Shown piece after piece: positions 52,224 to 61,779 of a DNA stretch of 64,000 bases. The DNA comes from QPIN01 sp965224575 (GTDB lineage: Bacteria > Pseudomonadota > Gammaproteobacteria > Methylococcales > Methylomonadaceae), in NCBI GenBank assembly GCA_965224575.1, contig CBDCZQ010000006.1, forward strand, positions 1,674,001-1,738,000, given 5' to 3'. Position 1 is the stretch's first letter; each line of letters opens with the position of its first letter. A program made the translations under genes and the position numbers. The notes under the pieces were generated by a model. That model did no database searches, was not told where the DNA came from, and was given only the letters and a program-made list of their open reading frames with translations.

Positions 52224-53057
52224 TTAACAATGTTGATTATCAAATTGATCCATGATTTTTTGGTAGTAGAAAGCATCGTCTGTTTTATTCCTTTTCAACG
52301 CACCTTGTTGAAAAATTTTGCATTTTTTTAATAGGGTGGAAATTGCCTGCTGTTTATTTTGATTATTTAATGTGCCACCTATAATAATTTTTTGCAATGC
52401 GGCAATTCTATACCTATCCATTCCCCAGTGTGTTTTTGATAATTGGTCTTCATGTCCGCCATATTTGATAATTAGAGGTTCTTCAATAAACAATACAGGG
52501 TACTTGGCAGTTATTCTTAGCCACATATCATAATCTTCACAGGCTTGTAGTGATGTATCAAAACGGCCTAATTCAGAAAATATGGAATGGTGAATGATAA
52601 TAGATGAAGGGGACATTGCACAGAGAGGCAGGCATCGAGAAAAAATCCAACCGCCTTTTTTTTTATGTTTTTTCATTTGATTGACTTTGACACCATTTCG
52701 AACCCATTGCTCCTCTGTATGACAAATTTTATAATCTGGCTTGGATTTTAATAAGCTGATTTGTTTTGATAGTTTTTCAGGGAGCCATTCATCATCAGAA
52801 TCTAAAAAAGCTAGCCATTCTCCTTTTGCTGATGCTATTCCCTTATTTCTAGCACTACTAACACCGCTATTAGGCTGAGACAAATACTTTACCATGGGGA
52901 ATAAATCTCGAATCATCTTTTCTGTTCCATCAGTAGAACCATCATCTACAACAATAACTTCAAATTCAGTGTATGTTTGCCTATAAACTGAATTTAAAGC
53001 ACGCTTCAAAAGAGTGCATCGATTAAAGGTTGGAATTAAAATTGTTACCAAGTTCAC
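52224..53057 (-). CDS. Family 2 glycosyltransferase
   Basis: 277 residues, GT-A fold. It starts VTILIPTFNRCTLLKRALNSV and has VIVVDDGSTDGTEKMI and ARNKGIASAKGEWLAFLDSDDEW with the metal-binding DSD (about 90). The acceptor region is CEDYDMWLRITAKYPVLFI. Probably transfers a sugar to an envelope glycan; donor and acceptor unknown. Its downstream partner is a phosphorylase-like gene, with their ends overlapping. Confidence 0.9.
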   Translation of the reverse strand: MNLVTILIPTFNRCTLLKRALNSVYRQTYTEFEVIVVDDGSTDGTEKMIRDLFPMVKYLSQPNSGVSSARNKGIASAKGEWLAFLDSDDEWLPEKLSKQISLLKSKPDYKICHTEEQWVRNGVKVNQMKKHKKKGGWIFSRCLPLCAMSPSSIIIHHSIFSELGRFDTSLQACEDYDMWLRITAKYPVLFIEEPLIIKYGGHEDQLSKTHWGMDRYRIAALQKIIIGGTLNNQNKQQAISTLLKKCKIFQQGALKRNKTDDAFYYQKIMDQFDNQHC

Positions 53058-53144
53058 TAAAACACCTTATATTTTAAATAACTGTTGAATTTTTATAATA
53101 AATAACATAAATTAAAGTAACTAAATAAAATATAAGGGTTTTCG

Positions 53145-53603
53145 ATGGCAGTAACCATGCAAAAACAAGAAAGGCGTCAACAAAATCAGCATTTAGTTTC
53201 TGAATTACAAAAAGAGAGGAAAGATGTCTGGTCTTTGTATTGCAAAGTCGGAGAATTAAAACCTTTTTCAAGCTCGCAAGAAACACAATCTTTAGTAACC
53301 AAATTTTCTCAATTATTAATTGATTATGTTTCGCTAGGGCATTTTGGGATTTATGAGCGTATTTTATCAGGTACTGAGCGCAGAGAGGCTATTTTAAATA
53401 AAGCAAAACAAATTTATCCTGAATTCTCAAAAATTACAGATGCAGTTGTATCGTTCAATGATAAGTATGATGTTCAAAAAAAAGCATTTTCAGTTAAAGA
53501 TTTAGAATTAGATTTATCTTCTTTAGGAGAGAAACTAGCAACAAGAATTGATCTTGAAGATGAACTTTGTGATTTGTTAGGTGGAACTGCTAGAACTGCC
53601 TAA
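53145..53603 (+). CDS. Rsd/AlgQ-family anti-sigma-70 protein
   Basis: 152-residue helical protein of the Rsd/AlgQ family (LLIDYVSLGHFGIYERIL is the signature segment, about 62-80). Members bind domain 4 of the vegetative sigma factor and shift transcription in stationary phase. The start region MAVTMQKQERRQQ is preceded by ATAAGGG. Divergent from the glycosyltransferase gene. Confidence 0.9.
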   Translation: MAVTMQKQERRQQNQHLVSELQKERKDVWSLYCKVGELKPFSSSQETQSLVTKFSQLLIDYVSLGHFGIYERILSGTERREAILNKAKQIYPEFSKITDAVVSFNDKYDVQKKAFSVKDLELDLSSLGEKLATRIDLEDELCDLLGGTARTA

Positions 53604-53629
53604 TTTTAAAAAAAACTGAGTAGAAACTG

Positions 53630-53665
53630 TACTCTTTACTAATTGTTAAACAATAGTAAAGAGTA
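53630..53665. terminator. Hairpin between convergent rsd and UPF0182 genes
   Basis: An 11-bp outer stem TACTCTTTACT / AGTAAAGAGTA plus an inner ATTGTT / AACAAT stem make a nearly continuous hairpin. There is no T-run on the plus side; on the minus strand a T-rich tract follows about 13 bases later. Probably a bidirectional or mRNA-stabilising structure. Confidence 0.55.
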
Positions 53666-53676
53666 ACGTACTAGAA

Positions 53677-56307
53677 TTATTCACCAATAGTAGTACCAAT
53701 ACCGGTATCTTTAGATACCTGAATAAACCTTTCTTTCAGCTGTTTAAAGGCTGACCATAATGTTTTATCCATCACCACTTCATTACCTATAGAAACTATA
53801 ACTCTAGTAAGCTCAGGTATTTTAGTTTTAGTTGAGATCATATAAATGGGTTGTACGTAAAGGATAGAATTCTCCATCGGTAATATAATCATACGTCCCC
53901 TTTCCACACTAGATCCATGCTGGTCCCACAGAGTAAATTGTTCAGAAATTTTTGGATTCTGATCAATTAACGCATCAACTTGTGCTGGGCCATTTACCTG
54001 AATATCTTTGTTAAATTTGTAGATAGTTACACCAGGTTTATAGTCTTTTGAACATGCCTCATTATCTGCAGTACCTGCGACACCCACCATACTTAAATTA
54101 TCACGGTGGACTGGCGTCATGGGGTTAATCATCACGAATTCTTCTCTATTATTACAATTGTTAAAATCCATGGTGATAAAATAAGGCAACACAGGCTTTT
54201 CATTGACAGTCGCAAATTGCCATGTTTCAGCTTGTTCATAAAATAAACCAGGTGTGGTCTGATGATATTTTGCATAAACCTTCATTTGTAAATAAAACAA
54301 ATCACGAGGATATCGTAAATGTTGTTTTAGGTCTTCTCGCATAGTTTCTAATTTCTTGAATACTCCTGGATAAGCTCTGTTATATGCGTTAATGATTGGA
54401 TCCGATGGATCTGAAATATAATATTTTACTGCGCCTGAATAAGCATCTACAGTAATTTTTACAGAATTACGGATATAATTAAATTCATGATCCCCATCTA
54501 GAAAATTATCTGCAGCAGGTTTAGAAACTGGATAATGATTAGATAAAGTGTAAGCATCTTGTACCCAGTAAAATCTATCTTTAGAAATAACAAGATAAGG
54601 GTCTTTATCCAAATGCAAGAAGGGAGTGAGCCTGTTGATGCGATTAATAATATTTCTTCGCATTAACACTTTGCTTTGTTGGCTAATGTTTGAGGAAAAA
54701 AATATTTTTTCGTCTTTAAAATAGAAAGAGAATAAAGCTTTCCTAAAATAGGATGGGATAGGAACTCCTGCCTTTCCCTCATAGCTTCCAATTACATCTT
54801 GATCTGCCTTCGCTGATTTTGCCACTTTCAATTTATTAGGGACAATAGCGTATTCATATTTTTCTTGACCATAAAAAATACTTGGGTATTTAACACTAAA
54901 TCCCATAGAAGAAGACATATTAAGGTCTCGTAAATACCAAATAATAGGCTTCCCGGCATCTTGAGCCGCAGGTGTTACAACCGAGCCGTGTCCATGAGTA
55001 TAGCGTAAGTGAGTATTTTCCCAGTTTTGAGCTTCAGCAGGTAATTTTTTTATGTTCATTTCCCTGGCTGCTAAATTGACTTGCTGGAAATGATCGTTAA
55101 GAAAATAACGGTCTTCATCAACTTCTAAAAAACGATAATAAGGTCTAATACCTTGTAATTGCATATAACCATCGGTTAAAAACTCTCTGTCCCAAACAGG
55201 AATATTATCAAAATGTTTTTTTGTACTCCATTTTTCAATGTCTTTCGTTGGGTCTAAAGTCACGGAAAAATCTATTGTTTTTATATTTTTTAAGTCGTAA
55301 GCATCTAAAGTAGCTTTAATATTATTCTCCATAAAATACTTTTCAGTACTTACGGGGCTGGGTGTGACAACAAATTTTTCCATTAAGTCAGGAATAGTCT
55401 GAGTTTTTTGTAGACCTAGAACAATTAAAAAAGCTGCGATAGAGATAAAAAATGGCATTTTAACTCTATGTTTTTCAGAAAAAATAAATATTATTGCGCT
55501 AGCAGCAGTCGCAATAAAGGTAATAATGGATAACCAGATTAATGGTAACTGATAACGAATTTCTACAAAACCCGGGCCGAAGAAAACAGGTTCATGCGAA
55601 TTAGTATAGAGTAGTGAAAAGCGATCAAGCAAAAACCCCCAGACCACAAAAAGAACGACAAAGACAATGAGTATTGTTAAATGTATTTTCGCCCCTAATG
55701 GGTATTCTTGATTTTGATTAGGGACAAAAATATGTTCTAGCCAATACAAACATCCGACCAAAAAGAACAACAAAAAAGCTGTAATTAATAGCTCATGTTG
55801 AATTAACATGTATATAGGGTAGGAGAATAAATAGAAACTTATATCATTTTCGAAAACAGGTTCAGTTACTCCAGAAGAGCTACCAAAGAAAAAAAGAATA
55901 GCAGATTCCCATTGGTCATAAAAAGGAATTGCAATAGCAACAGCTAAAATAAGTGATATGGGGGTGTACACTTTAGCCGATCCATCCATAAAAACTTCAG
56001 CAAATCGTTGAAATCTTTGTCTTTTGTCGGCATCTAAAAGAACGTCGTCAGGGGGGTTTAACCCTAAATAACGTGAAGCTATCCAGAAATGAAAATAGAA
56101 AATACCAAAGAAGAGTAATGTGATCCCACCAGAAAGGATAAACCGATAAAGTAGTCTTAGCCAGTAATAGCCCTCTAACTCAAGTGATCTGAACCACCAT
56201 AAGTCAACAATTAGGTCAAGAAAAAAATAATAGAAAGCAACATATAAAATAATGCCAATAACGAGTGTTGCTACTGCCAAAGCGGGTAACAGTTTCCAGT
56301 TACGCAT
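53677..56307 (-). CDS. UPF0182 family large membrane protein
   Basis: 876-residue protein of the UPF0182 (COG1615) family. About seven N-terminal membrane helices occupy the first ~300 residues, followed by a large soluble, probably periplasmic domain with the family segments NIPVWDREFLTDGYMQLQGIRPYYRF, GHGSVVTPAA, and GRMIILPMENSILYVQPIYM. Function unknown. The start at 56307 follows AGGGAGAAC; the frame extends to 56346 without a ribosome binding site. Confidence 0.9.
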   Translation of the reverse strand: MRNWKLLPALAVATLVIGIILYVAFYYFFLDLIVDLWWFRSLELEGYYWLRLLYRFILSGGITLLFFGIFYFHFWIASRYLGLNPPDDVLLDADKRQRFQRFAEVFMDGSAKVYTPISLILAVAIAIPFYDQWESAILFFFGSSSGVTEPVFENDISFYLFSYPIYMLIQHELLITAFLLFFLVGCLYWLEHIFVPNQNQEYPLGAKIHLTILIVFVVLFVVWGFLLDRFSLLYTNSHEPVFFGPGFVEIRYQLPLIWLSIITFIATAASAIIFIFSEKHRVKMPFFISIAAFLIVLGLQKTQTIPDLMEKFVVTPSPVSTEKYFMENNIKATLDAYDLKNIKTIDFSVTLDPTKDIEKWSTKKHFDNIPVWDREFLTDGYMQLQGIRPYYRFLEVDEDRYFLNDHFQQVNLAAREMNIKKLPAEAQNWENTHLRYTHGHGSVVTPAAQDAGKPIIWYLRDLNMSSSMGFSVKYPSIFYGQEKYEYAIVPNKLKVAKSAKADQDVIGSYEGKAGVPIPSYFRKALFSFYFKDEKIFFSSNISQQSKVLMRRNIINRINRLTPFLHLDKDPYLVISKDRFYWVQDAYTLSNHYPVSKPAADNFLDGDHEFNYIRNSVKITVDAYSGAVKYYISDPSDPIINAYNRAYPGVFKKLETMREDLKQHLRYPRDLFYLQMKVYAKYHQTTPGLFYEQAETWQFATVNEKPVLPYFITMDFNNCNNREEFVMINPMTPVHRDNLSMVGVAGTADNEACSKDYKPGVTIYKFNKDIQVNGPAQVDALIDQNPKISEQFTLWDQHGSSVERGRMIILPMENSILYVQPIYMISTKTKIPELTRVIVSIGNEVVMDKTLWSAFKQLKERFIQVSKDTGIGTTIGE

Positions 56308-56411
56308 AAAGTTCTCCCTATTGTGTGGACAGATAAATGTCCACATTTTTTTAATTGATAATAATTATTTTAACACCCAATGAAAAAATCCGTAGCCATT
56401 TTCTCACCCAC

Positions 56412-56431
56412 TATTATATAGAGATGTTCTT
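56412..56431 (+). repeat. Diverged copy of the dispersed TTAATAGAGG motif
   Basis: TATTATATAGAGATGTTCTTA, together with the preceding TTTCTCACCCAC (56400-56411), parallels TTTCTCATCCACAATTAATAG and the following bases at 63285-63315. It is weak alone, but the shared context of about 32 bases supports a common origin. Confidence 0.4.
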
Positions 56432-56526
56432 ACATGAATCAGTTGGGTAAGATTGTTCACAAAGCCATAAAGTAAAGCACTATCCAATGGCTTAGAAGTT
56501 AGGTTTTAGCTAATTTATTTGGTTTG

Positions 56527-56907
56527 TCATAGGCTTGGGTCATATGTGATGCGAATAACTTTTGAGCCACCTGAGTAACGGCTATTGGAAAATACGATAC
56601 GACCAAGCCCAGAATAAATAAAATCGGTTCGGCTAGTATCCGGTCCGTAATAGAATGGCATCCATCTTTTTCCCGTTTGATAACTATTTACGTCGCTTGG
56701 TGCACCAAGGATGCTGATAACAGTGTCAGAAGTCATTCCTTTTCTAATTTTAATAAGTACAGAGTCTGCAGGCGGGTTGTTTTCTACATCACCTACTGAA
56801 ATAGATTCAGAAGACTCTGAGTGTGATGGGTTTGATGAGCAACCTTGAATAGAAATTGCGATGAATGATGTGAAAAGTAAAGCAAATATTTTTGAATTCA
56901 TATTCAT
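56527..56907 (-). CDS. Lipoprotein with BamE/SmpA-like fold
   Basis: 126 residues. Signal peptide with lipobox SIQGC (Cys at about 23), then an acidic Ser-rich linker and a domain resembling BamE/OmlA: LIKIRKGMTSDTVISILGAPSDVNSYQTGKRWMPFYYGPD, with the usual G-M-T...LG-P pattern. It is not the canonical bamE by context. It likely sits on the inner leaflet of the outer membrane. Function unknown. Confidence 0.7.
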   Translation of the reverse strand: MNMNSKIFALLFTSFIAISIQGCSSNPSHSESSESISVGDVENNPPADSVLIKIRKGMTSDTVISILGAPSDVNSYQTGKRWMPFYYGPDTSRTDFIYSGLGRIVFSNSRYSGGSKVIRITYDPSL

Positions 56908-57039
56908 TTTTTTGCTAGAAATAAAAATATGTATTATGCACTAAAATCAGTTTATTGCCATGAAGTTATGGTGTAGGTTATTTTTATTGCTCCCACGTTC
57001 TGAATTGTGAGTATTTAAGCGCACACCTGTTCAGTCAGA

Positions 57040-57058
57040 ATTAATAGAGATACCCTTA
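57040..57058 (+). repeat. Copy of the dispersed TTAATAGAGG motif
   Basis: ATTAATAGAGATACCCTTA matches ATTAATAGAGGTGCCCTTA at 29147 and ATTAATAGAGGCGTCCTTA at 63297. It lies in the 230-base gap between two small minus-strand genes. Confidence 0.5.
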
Positions 57059-57137
57059 ACATTGAAATGCAAGAACGTACAAACGATATTTGAAGAGCAT
57101 TAAGTTAATCTTTTAGTAAGATGAGCAAAGAAGGAGC

Positions 57138-57416
57138 TTAAAATATAAATACACGATATATAGTTTTCCACACCCAGCCATAAAATTTTTCTAAAAAATT
57201 CTCCAATTTAAAAAAACCTAAAATGGCCATCAATAATGTAAAGCCAAGCACCCACTTAAATGGCAGGATAATAATTGATTCACCCACAATATTAAATCCT
57301 GCAAGAAACAGCCATATCACTATGGATGTTACAAATGCGAGTAGACCTGAAAGAAATGCAACTGCAAATCTGTCTATTAAAGAGTGTTCTTCTATGTCTG
57401 GTTTTTTATAATTCAT
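57138..57416 (-). CDS. Small two-helix membrane protein
   Basis: 92 residues with two hydrophobic segments (FAVAFLSGLLAFVTSIVIWLFLAGF and WVLGFTLLMAILGFF) and a short aromatic C-terminus. No family was recognised. It lies 40 bases after pepN on the same strand and may be co-transcribed. Confidence 0.55.
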   Translation of the reverse strand: MNYKKPDIEEHSLIDRFAVAFLSGLLAFVTSIVIWLFLAGFNIVGESIIILPFKWVLGFTLLMAILGFFKLENFLEKFYGWVWKTIYRVFIF

Positions 57417-57456
57417 TTTGTTGATGCAATTTAAGAAAAATTGATTTCAAGACAAA

Positions 57457-60111
57457 TTATGCATTTGTTTCTAAACTTTTGCTGGCTACTTCAAAAACAT
57501 CTTTAGAAATGTCCTTTGTATTTATGATCTTTTCTAAAGCGTCTTTCATTAAAGTCTGTCTGTTTTTATCAAAGCGTTTCCATTGTGTTAAAGCGGATAC
57601 CATTCTTGAGGCAACTTGAGGGTTTATTGTATTTAAAGCGATTACTTGGTCTGCTAAAAACTGATAGCCTTGTCCATTTGCTGCATGAAAATGTATTTGG
57701 TTTGCTTGGCTAAATGCTCCAATTAATGAGCGTACCCTGTTGGGTGTTGTTATTTCAAATGCGGGGTGTTTCATTAATGCCTGTACTGTAGAAAAAGTAT
57801 CTTTGGCACTACTGCATGCCTGTAAAGTAAACCATTTATCAATAACTAGTGCTTCATTTTGCCATTGCTGATAAAAACTTTGTAAGACAGATTGTTTTGC
57901 TGGGTTTGAGCTATTTATTATGATGGATAATGCGGCTATTTGATCTGTCATATTTTTTGCAGTTTCAAACTGTTTGTCCGCTAATTGATAATTTTCTTCT
58001 GACTCCAGTTTGTTTAAATAACTTAAACATAGATTTTTGATTCGTCTTCGTCCAATGGAACCTGCATCAAATTGACCTGATTCATCTTTATGATACCGCT
58101 GATATAGTTCTAAGAATTCATCTTTTAATTGTTGCGCTAAGGTCAGCTTAACAAATTCCCTCGCTTGATGAATTGCATCAACATCAATGACCTCCATTTG
58201 CCCTGCAAGATAATTTTCTTCTGGTAAACTTAACAGGAGTGAAAAATAGGATAAATCATCCCATGATTGCTGTAGTATTTTTTTAAAAGACTCAACCAGC
58301 AATGAGTTAAGTTGCAAGTTTCTTCCTTGCTGAATATCGTCAATTAAGCCTAAAATAACTTTCCCGCTCATTTTTTGGCCGGCTTCCCAGCGGTTAAAGG
58401 TATCGGTGTCGTAGCTTAATAAGAAGGCTAAATCTGTTAGACTTTGTTGTATTTTTAATATGACAGGGGCTGAAAACCCTCTTAAAAGAGAGGGGACAGG
58501 CTTTTCATCTAATTGCTCAAAAACAAAAGTTTGTTGTTCTGACTTTAAGTCAAGGATGATTTCTTCACAAGGTGTATGATTGTCAACTCTAAGGGTTGCG
58601 TTTGAACCATTTTTTTCTAAAAGTCCTAGTCTTATAGGAATATGCAAAGGCGTTTTTGTTGGCTGTCCTGGTGTGGGTGCAGTCTGTTGTTTAAGCGTTA
58701 AACTATAAGTTTTATCAGCGGAATTATATTTTTCTGTAACCTCAATTTCAGGGGTTCCAGCTTGTGAATACCAATACCTAAATTGTTTTAGGTCAAAATC
58801 ATTTGCCGTTTCCATAGCATTGACAAAATCATCACAAGTAACGGCTTGACCATCATGAAGTTGAAAATATAAATCACTTCCTTTTTTAAACCCCTCTTCA
58901 CCTAACAAGGTACGAATCATGCGCACGACTTCTGCTCCTTTTTCATAAACAGTTAAAGTGTAAAAGTTATTGATCTCAATATAAGAATCGGGACGAATGG
59001 GGTGTGATAAAGGCCCTGCATCTTCTGCAAATTGTCGGGTGCGTAATAATTTAACATCTTCTATTCGCTTTACTGCTTTTGAGGTTTGATCACCGGTAAA
59101 TTCCTGATCACGAAAAACGGTAAAACCTTCTTTTAAACTGAGTTGAAACCAGTCACGGCAGGTGATTCTATTGCCTGTCCAGTTATGGAAATATTCATGT
59201 CCAATTACACCTTCAATATGTTCGTAATCGGAATCAGTTGCAGTATCTGGTCGGGCAAGTACAAATTTGGTGTTAAATATATTTAGTCCTTTGTTTTCCA
59301 TTGCGCCCATATTAAAGTGTCCAACAGCAACAATCATATACAAATCTAAATCATATTCTCGATCATACGTTTTTTCATCCCAGCGCATTGAATTTTTGAG
59401 TGACTGCATAGCATGGTCGCATTTATCAATATCATGCGATTCAACAAAAATTTGTAGAGTAATTTCTCGGCCACTCATGGTAGTGAAGCTATCTTCAATA
59501 CATTCAAGTTGACCTGCAACTAAAGCGAATAAGTAGCATGGTTTTTTAAATGGGTCTTCCCAGGTTACCCAATGACGATTATTTTTTAGTTCTCCTTCAG
59601 CTACTTTATTTCCGTTTGATAATAAAACGGGGTATTTATCCTTATCACCGACTAATGTAGTTTTAAATGTACACATAATATCTGGGCGATCTAGAAAATA
59701 AGTGATTTTCCTAAAGCCTTGGGCTTCGCATTGTGTACACATCATTGTGTTTGAAAGGTAGAGTCCTTCGAGTGCTGTATTTTTTTTGGGGTTAATTATG
59801 TTTTCTATAGAAAGTGTAAAGGGTTGTTCTTGAGGGACACAGTTTATGGTTAACTCTTCATCACTTTGTTGATATTGGTCAGCACTCAAAGCAATGCCAT
59901 CTATTGCAACACTGATTAATTCTAAACCTTCACCCTGCAAAACTAATGGTGAATTTTGACCTTGGCTGTGTGGGTTATTATGTATTGATAATTTTGATAC
60001 GATGCGTGTTTTTTCTTCATCCAAAACAAAATTAAGGTCTACATTTTTGATCAAGTATTCTGGTACAGTGTAATCTTTTAAATGGATAGTTTGTGGATTT
60101 GCGTCGCGCAT
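57457..60111 (-). CDS. pepN: Aminopeptidase N
   Basis: Zinc M1 aminopeptidase of 884 residues that trims N-terminal amino acids from cytosolic peptides. The exopeptidase motif GAMENKGLNIFN lies at about 267 and the zinc motif HEYFHNWTGNRITCRDWFQLSLKEG at about 300-325 (HEXXH-x18-E). Length and motifs match the proteobacterial cytosolic type. No signal peptide. Confidence 0.97.
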   Translation of the reverse strand: MRDANPQTIHLKDYTVPEYLIKNVDLNFVLDEEKTRIVSKLSIHNNPHSQGQNSPLVLQGEGLELISVAIDGIALSADQYQQSDEELTINCVPQEQPFTLSIENIINPKKNTALEGLYLSNTMMCTQCEAQGFRKITYFLDRPDIMCTFKTTLVGDKDKYPVLLSNGNKVAEGELKNNRHWVTWEDPFKKPCYLFALVAGQLECIEDSFTTMSGREITLQIFVESHDIDKCDHAMQSLKNSMRWDEKTYDREYDLDLYMIVAVGHFNMGAMENKGLNIFNTKFVLARPDTATDSDYEHIEGVIGHEYFHNWTGNRITCRDWFQLSLKEGFTVFRDQEFTGDQTSKAVKRIEDVKLLRTRQFAEDAGPLSHPIRPDSYIEINNFYTLTVYEKGAEVVRMIRTLLGEEGFKKGSDLYFQLHDGQAVTCDDFVNAMETANDFDLKQFRYWYSQAGTPEIEVTEKYNSADKTYSLTLKQQTAPTPGQPTKTPLHIPIRLGLLEKNGSNATLRVDNHTPCEEIILDLKSEQQTFVFEQLDEKPVPSLLRGFSAPVILKIQQSLTDLAFLLSYDTDTFNRWEAGQKMSGKVILGLIDDIQQGRNLQLNSLLVESFKKILQQSWDDLSYFSLLLSLPEENYLAGQMEVIDVDAIHQAREFVKLTLAQQLKDEFLELYQRYHKDESGQFDAGSIGRRRIKNLCLSYLNKLESEENYQLADKQFETAKNMTDQIAALSIIINSSNPAKQSVLQSFYQQWQNEALVIDKWFTLQACSSAKDTFSTVQALMKHPAFEITTPNRVRSLIGAFSQANQIHFHAANGQGYQFLADQVIALNTINPQVASRMVSALTQWKRFDKNRQTLMKDALEKIINTKDISKDVFEVASKSLETNA

Positions 60112-60157
60112 AATAATAGGTATGTTTTGAATAATTATTGAAATTAATAGGGTGTTC

Positions 60158-60865
60158 TTAACTATTTGTTATATATGGTTTAATCAATTCTTTCCAGATG
60201 GCATAGCCATCGCCATTTAAATGAACTCCATCTCGAGTATATCTTGTTTCCAAGTGAAAGTTTGGTGCCAGCCCTTTATTTAAATCTATGTATGTAATTG
60301 ATTCGTTTTGCTGTGCTAATTTCTGTAAACGATCATTTAATAACGTTATGTTTTTGTTTAAACCTTTTCTCTGCTTCCCTGCCAAAATAGTAGATTGAAT
60401 ATAAACCTCTATCCCTCGGGCAACTAGTTTATTAACAATATCTTTATAATTATTGAAGACTTCATTGACATTTTTTCCGGAAGAAAAATCATTTATTCCT
60501 ATCATAATAAATGCTTTTGATGCAGATGATGAATAAATGCCTTCTAGTCGATTGAGAACACCCTCTGTTCTGTCTCCATCAATACCTCGATTTGCAAGTC
60601 TTAAAGAAGGAAACAAATCTTGCCATTCTGCATCATCAGTGAGGCTGTCTCCAATAAGAACAGCATCATAGGGATGGTTTCCATGTTGCTCAAAAAAAGA
60701 TTTTTTATGGTAGAAGTAATCAGAACGCTTTGTGTGGATTTCTGAGCATAAAGTTTGCACTATCAATCTGGCTGGTTCAAAAGGAAACAATCGATACTGT
60801 ACTACGACTGCTCCACAAATGAATGAAAATACCATACATAATATAATTAACATGAATTTATTCAA
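60158..60865 (-). CDS. SGNH/GDSL-type hydrolase
   Basis: 235 residues, N-terminal membrane anchor or signal (about 4-22). Catalytic blocks of the SGNH family: block I VLIGDSLTDDAEW (Ser), block II LANRGIDGDRTEGVLNRL (Gly), block III MIGINDFSSG (Asn) and block V RDGVHLNGDGYAIW (Asp and His). Probably a periplasmic esterase or acetylhydrolase; the substrate is unknown. Starts 6 bases after the DUF423 gene's stop. Confidence 0.85.
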   Translation of the reverse strand: MNKFMLIILCMVFSFICGAVVVQYRLFPFEPARLIVQTLCSEIHTKRSDYFYHKKSFFEQHGNHPYDAVLIGDSLTDDAEWQDLFPSLRLANRGIDGDRTEGVLNRLEGIYSSSASKAFIMIGINDFSSGKNVNEVFNNYKDIVNKLVARGIEVYIQSTILAGKQRKGLNKNITLLNDRLQKLAQQNESITYIDLNKGLAPNFHLETRYTRDGVHLNGDGYAIWKELIKPYITNS

Positions 60866-60871
60866 TTGCAG

Positions 60872-61249
60872 TTAAATTTGAGTCTTGTTTTTGTAAGAAA
60901 AAATAGCGAGAAACCCCCAGGCCAATATAAAAGCAACTCCACCAAATGGTGTAATCATCCCAAGCCATTTTATATTTAAAATAGCCAGTAAATATAAGCT
61001 ACCTGAAAATAAGATAATCCCAAAAAACATGAGCCAGCCAGCTCTTTTTAGATGGATTGAATCTGGGGCTTGTTGATAAAATATAGCGATAAGACCTAAG
61101 CCAAGGGCATGCCACATTTGATAGTCTACGGCGGTTTTATAAACAGCTAACATTTCTGGGCTTAAAATAGTTTTTAAACCGTGCGCACCAAAAGCACCCA
61201 TAGCTACACCGGTAAGGCCACAGATAGCACTTAATAATAAAAATTGCAT
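60872..61249 (-). CDS. DUF423 family membrane protein (YgdD-like)
   Basis: 125 residues with four helices. It starts FLLLSAICGLTGVAMGAFGAHGLK, the DUF423 hallmark, and ends with WLGMITPFGGVAFILAWGFLAIF. Function unknown. Its ATG overlaps the moaB stop by one base (TAATG). Confidence 0.93.
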   Translation of the reverse strand: MQFLLLSAICGLTGVAMGAFGAHGLKTILSPEMLAVYKTAVDYQMWHALGLGLIAIFYQQAPDSIHLKRAGWLMFFGIILFSGSLYLLAILNIKWLGMITPFGGVAFILAWGFLAIFSYKNKTQI

Positions 61250-61770
61250 TATTTTTCCTTAAGCCTAGGTATTAATTGCACTAAGTTACAAGGCTTAGTG
61301 CGAGAATCTAGTTGATCTTTAATTAAGTCATCCCATGCGGTTCGACATGCGCCTGATGACCCTGGCAAGCAGAAAATATAAGTGCTGTTTGCCACACCAG
61401 AAAGTGCTCTGGATTGAATGGTGGAGGTTTTTATATCTTGGTAGGAAAGCATTCTAAATATCTCGCCAAAACCATCTAGTACTTTATCTAACAAAGGCAT
61501 CACTGCTTCGGGAGTTCCATCTCGTCCAGTAACACCTGTTCCACCTGTGGTTACGATAGCATTAATGTCTTTGTTTGCAATCCAGCTGGAGACAACTGCT
61601 CGGATCTGGTAAATATCATCAGCAACTATTTTTTTTTCAAATACTTGGTGTCTGGCAATTTGGATGCGTTCAACCAATGTGTTGCCAGAGGTGTCATCGG
61701 CCTCTGTTCTTGAATCAGATATAGTTAAGACACTAATGTTTAAAGGGATGAAAATTTTATCTGCGGACAT
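61249..61770 (-). CDS. moaB: Molybdopterin biosynthesis protein MoaB
   Basis: 173-residue MogA/MoaB-family protein with SVLTISDSRTEADDTSGNTL, TTGGTGVTGRDGTPEAVMPLLDK and CLPGSSGACRTAWDDLI. Takes part in molybdenum cofactor synthesis (molybdopterin adenylylation or a related step). Coupled to the DUF423 gene; it lies 9 bases after the protease gene, so it may be read from the same transcript. Confidence 0.95.
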   Translation of the reverse strand: MSADKIFIPLNISVLTISDSRTEADDTSGNTLVERIQIARHQVFEKKIVADDIYQIRAVVSSWIANKDINAIVTTGGTGVTGRDGTPEAVMPLLDKVLDGFGEIFRMLSYQDIKTSTIQSRALSGVANSTYIFCLPGSSGACRTAWDDLIKDQLDSRTKPCNLVQLIPRLKEK

Positions 61771-61779
61771 TATAATTCC

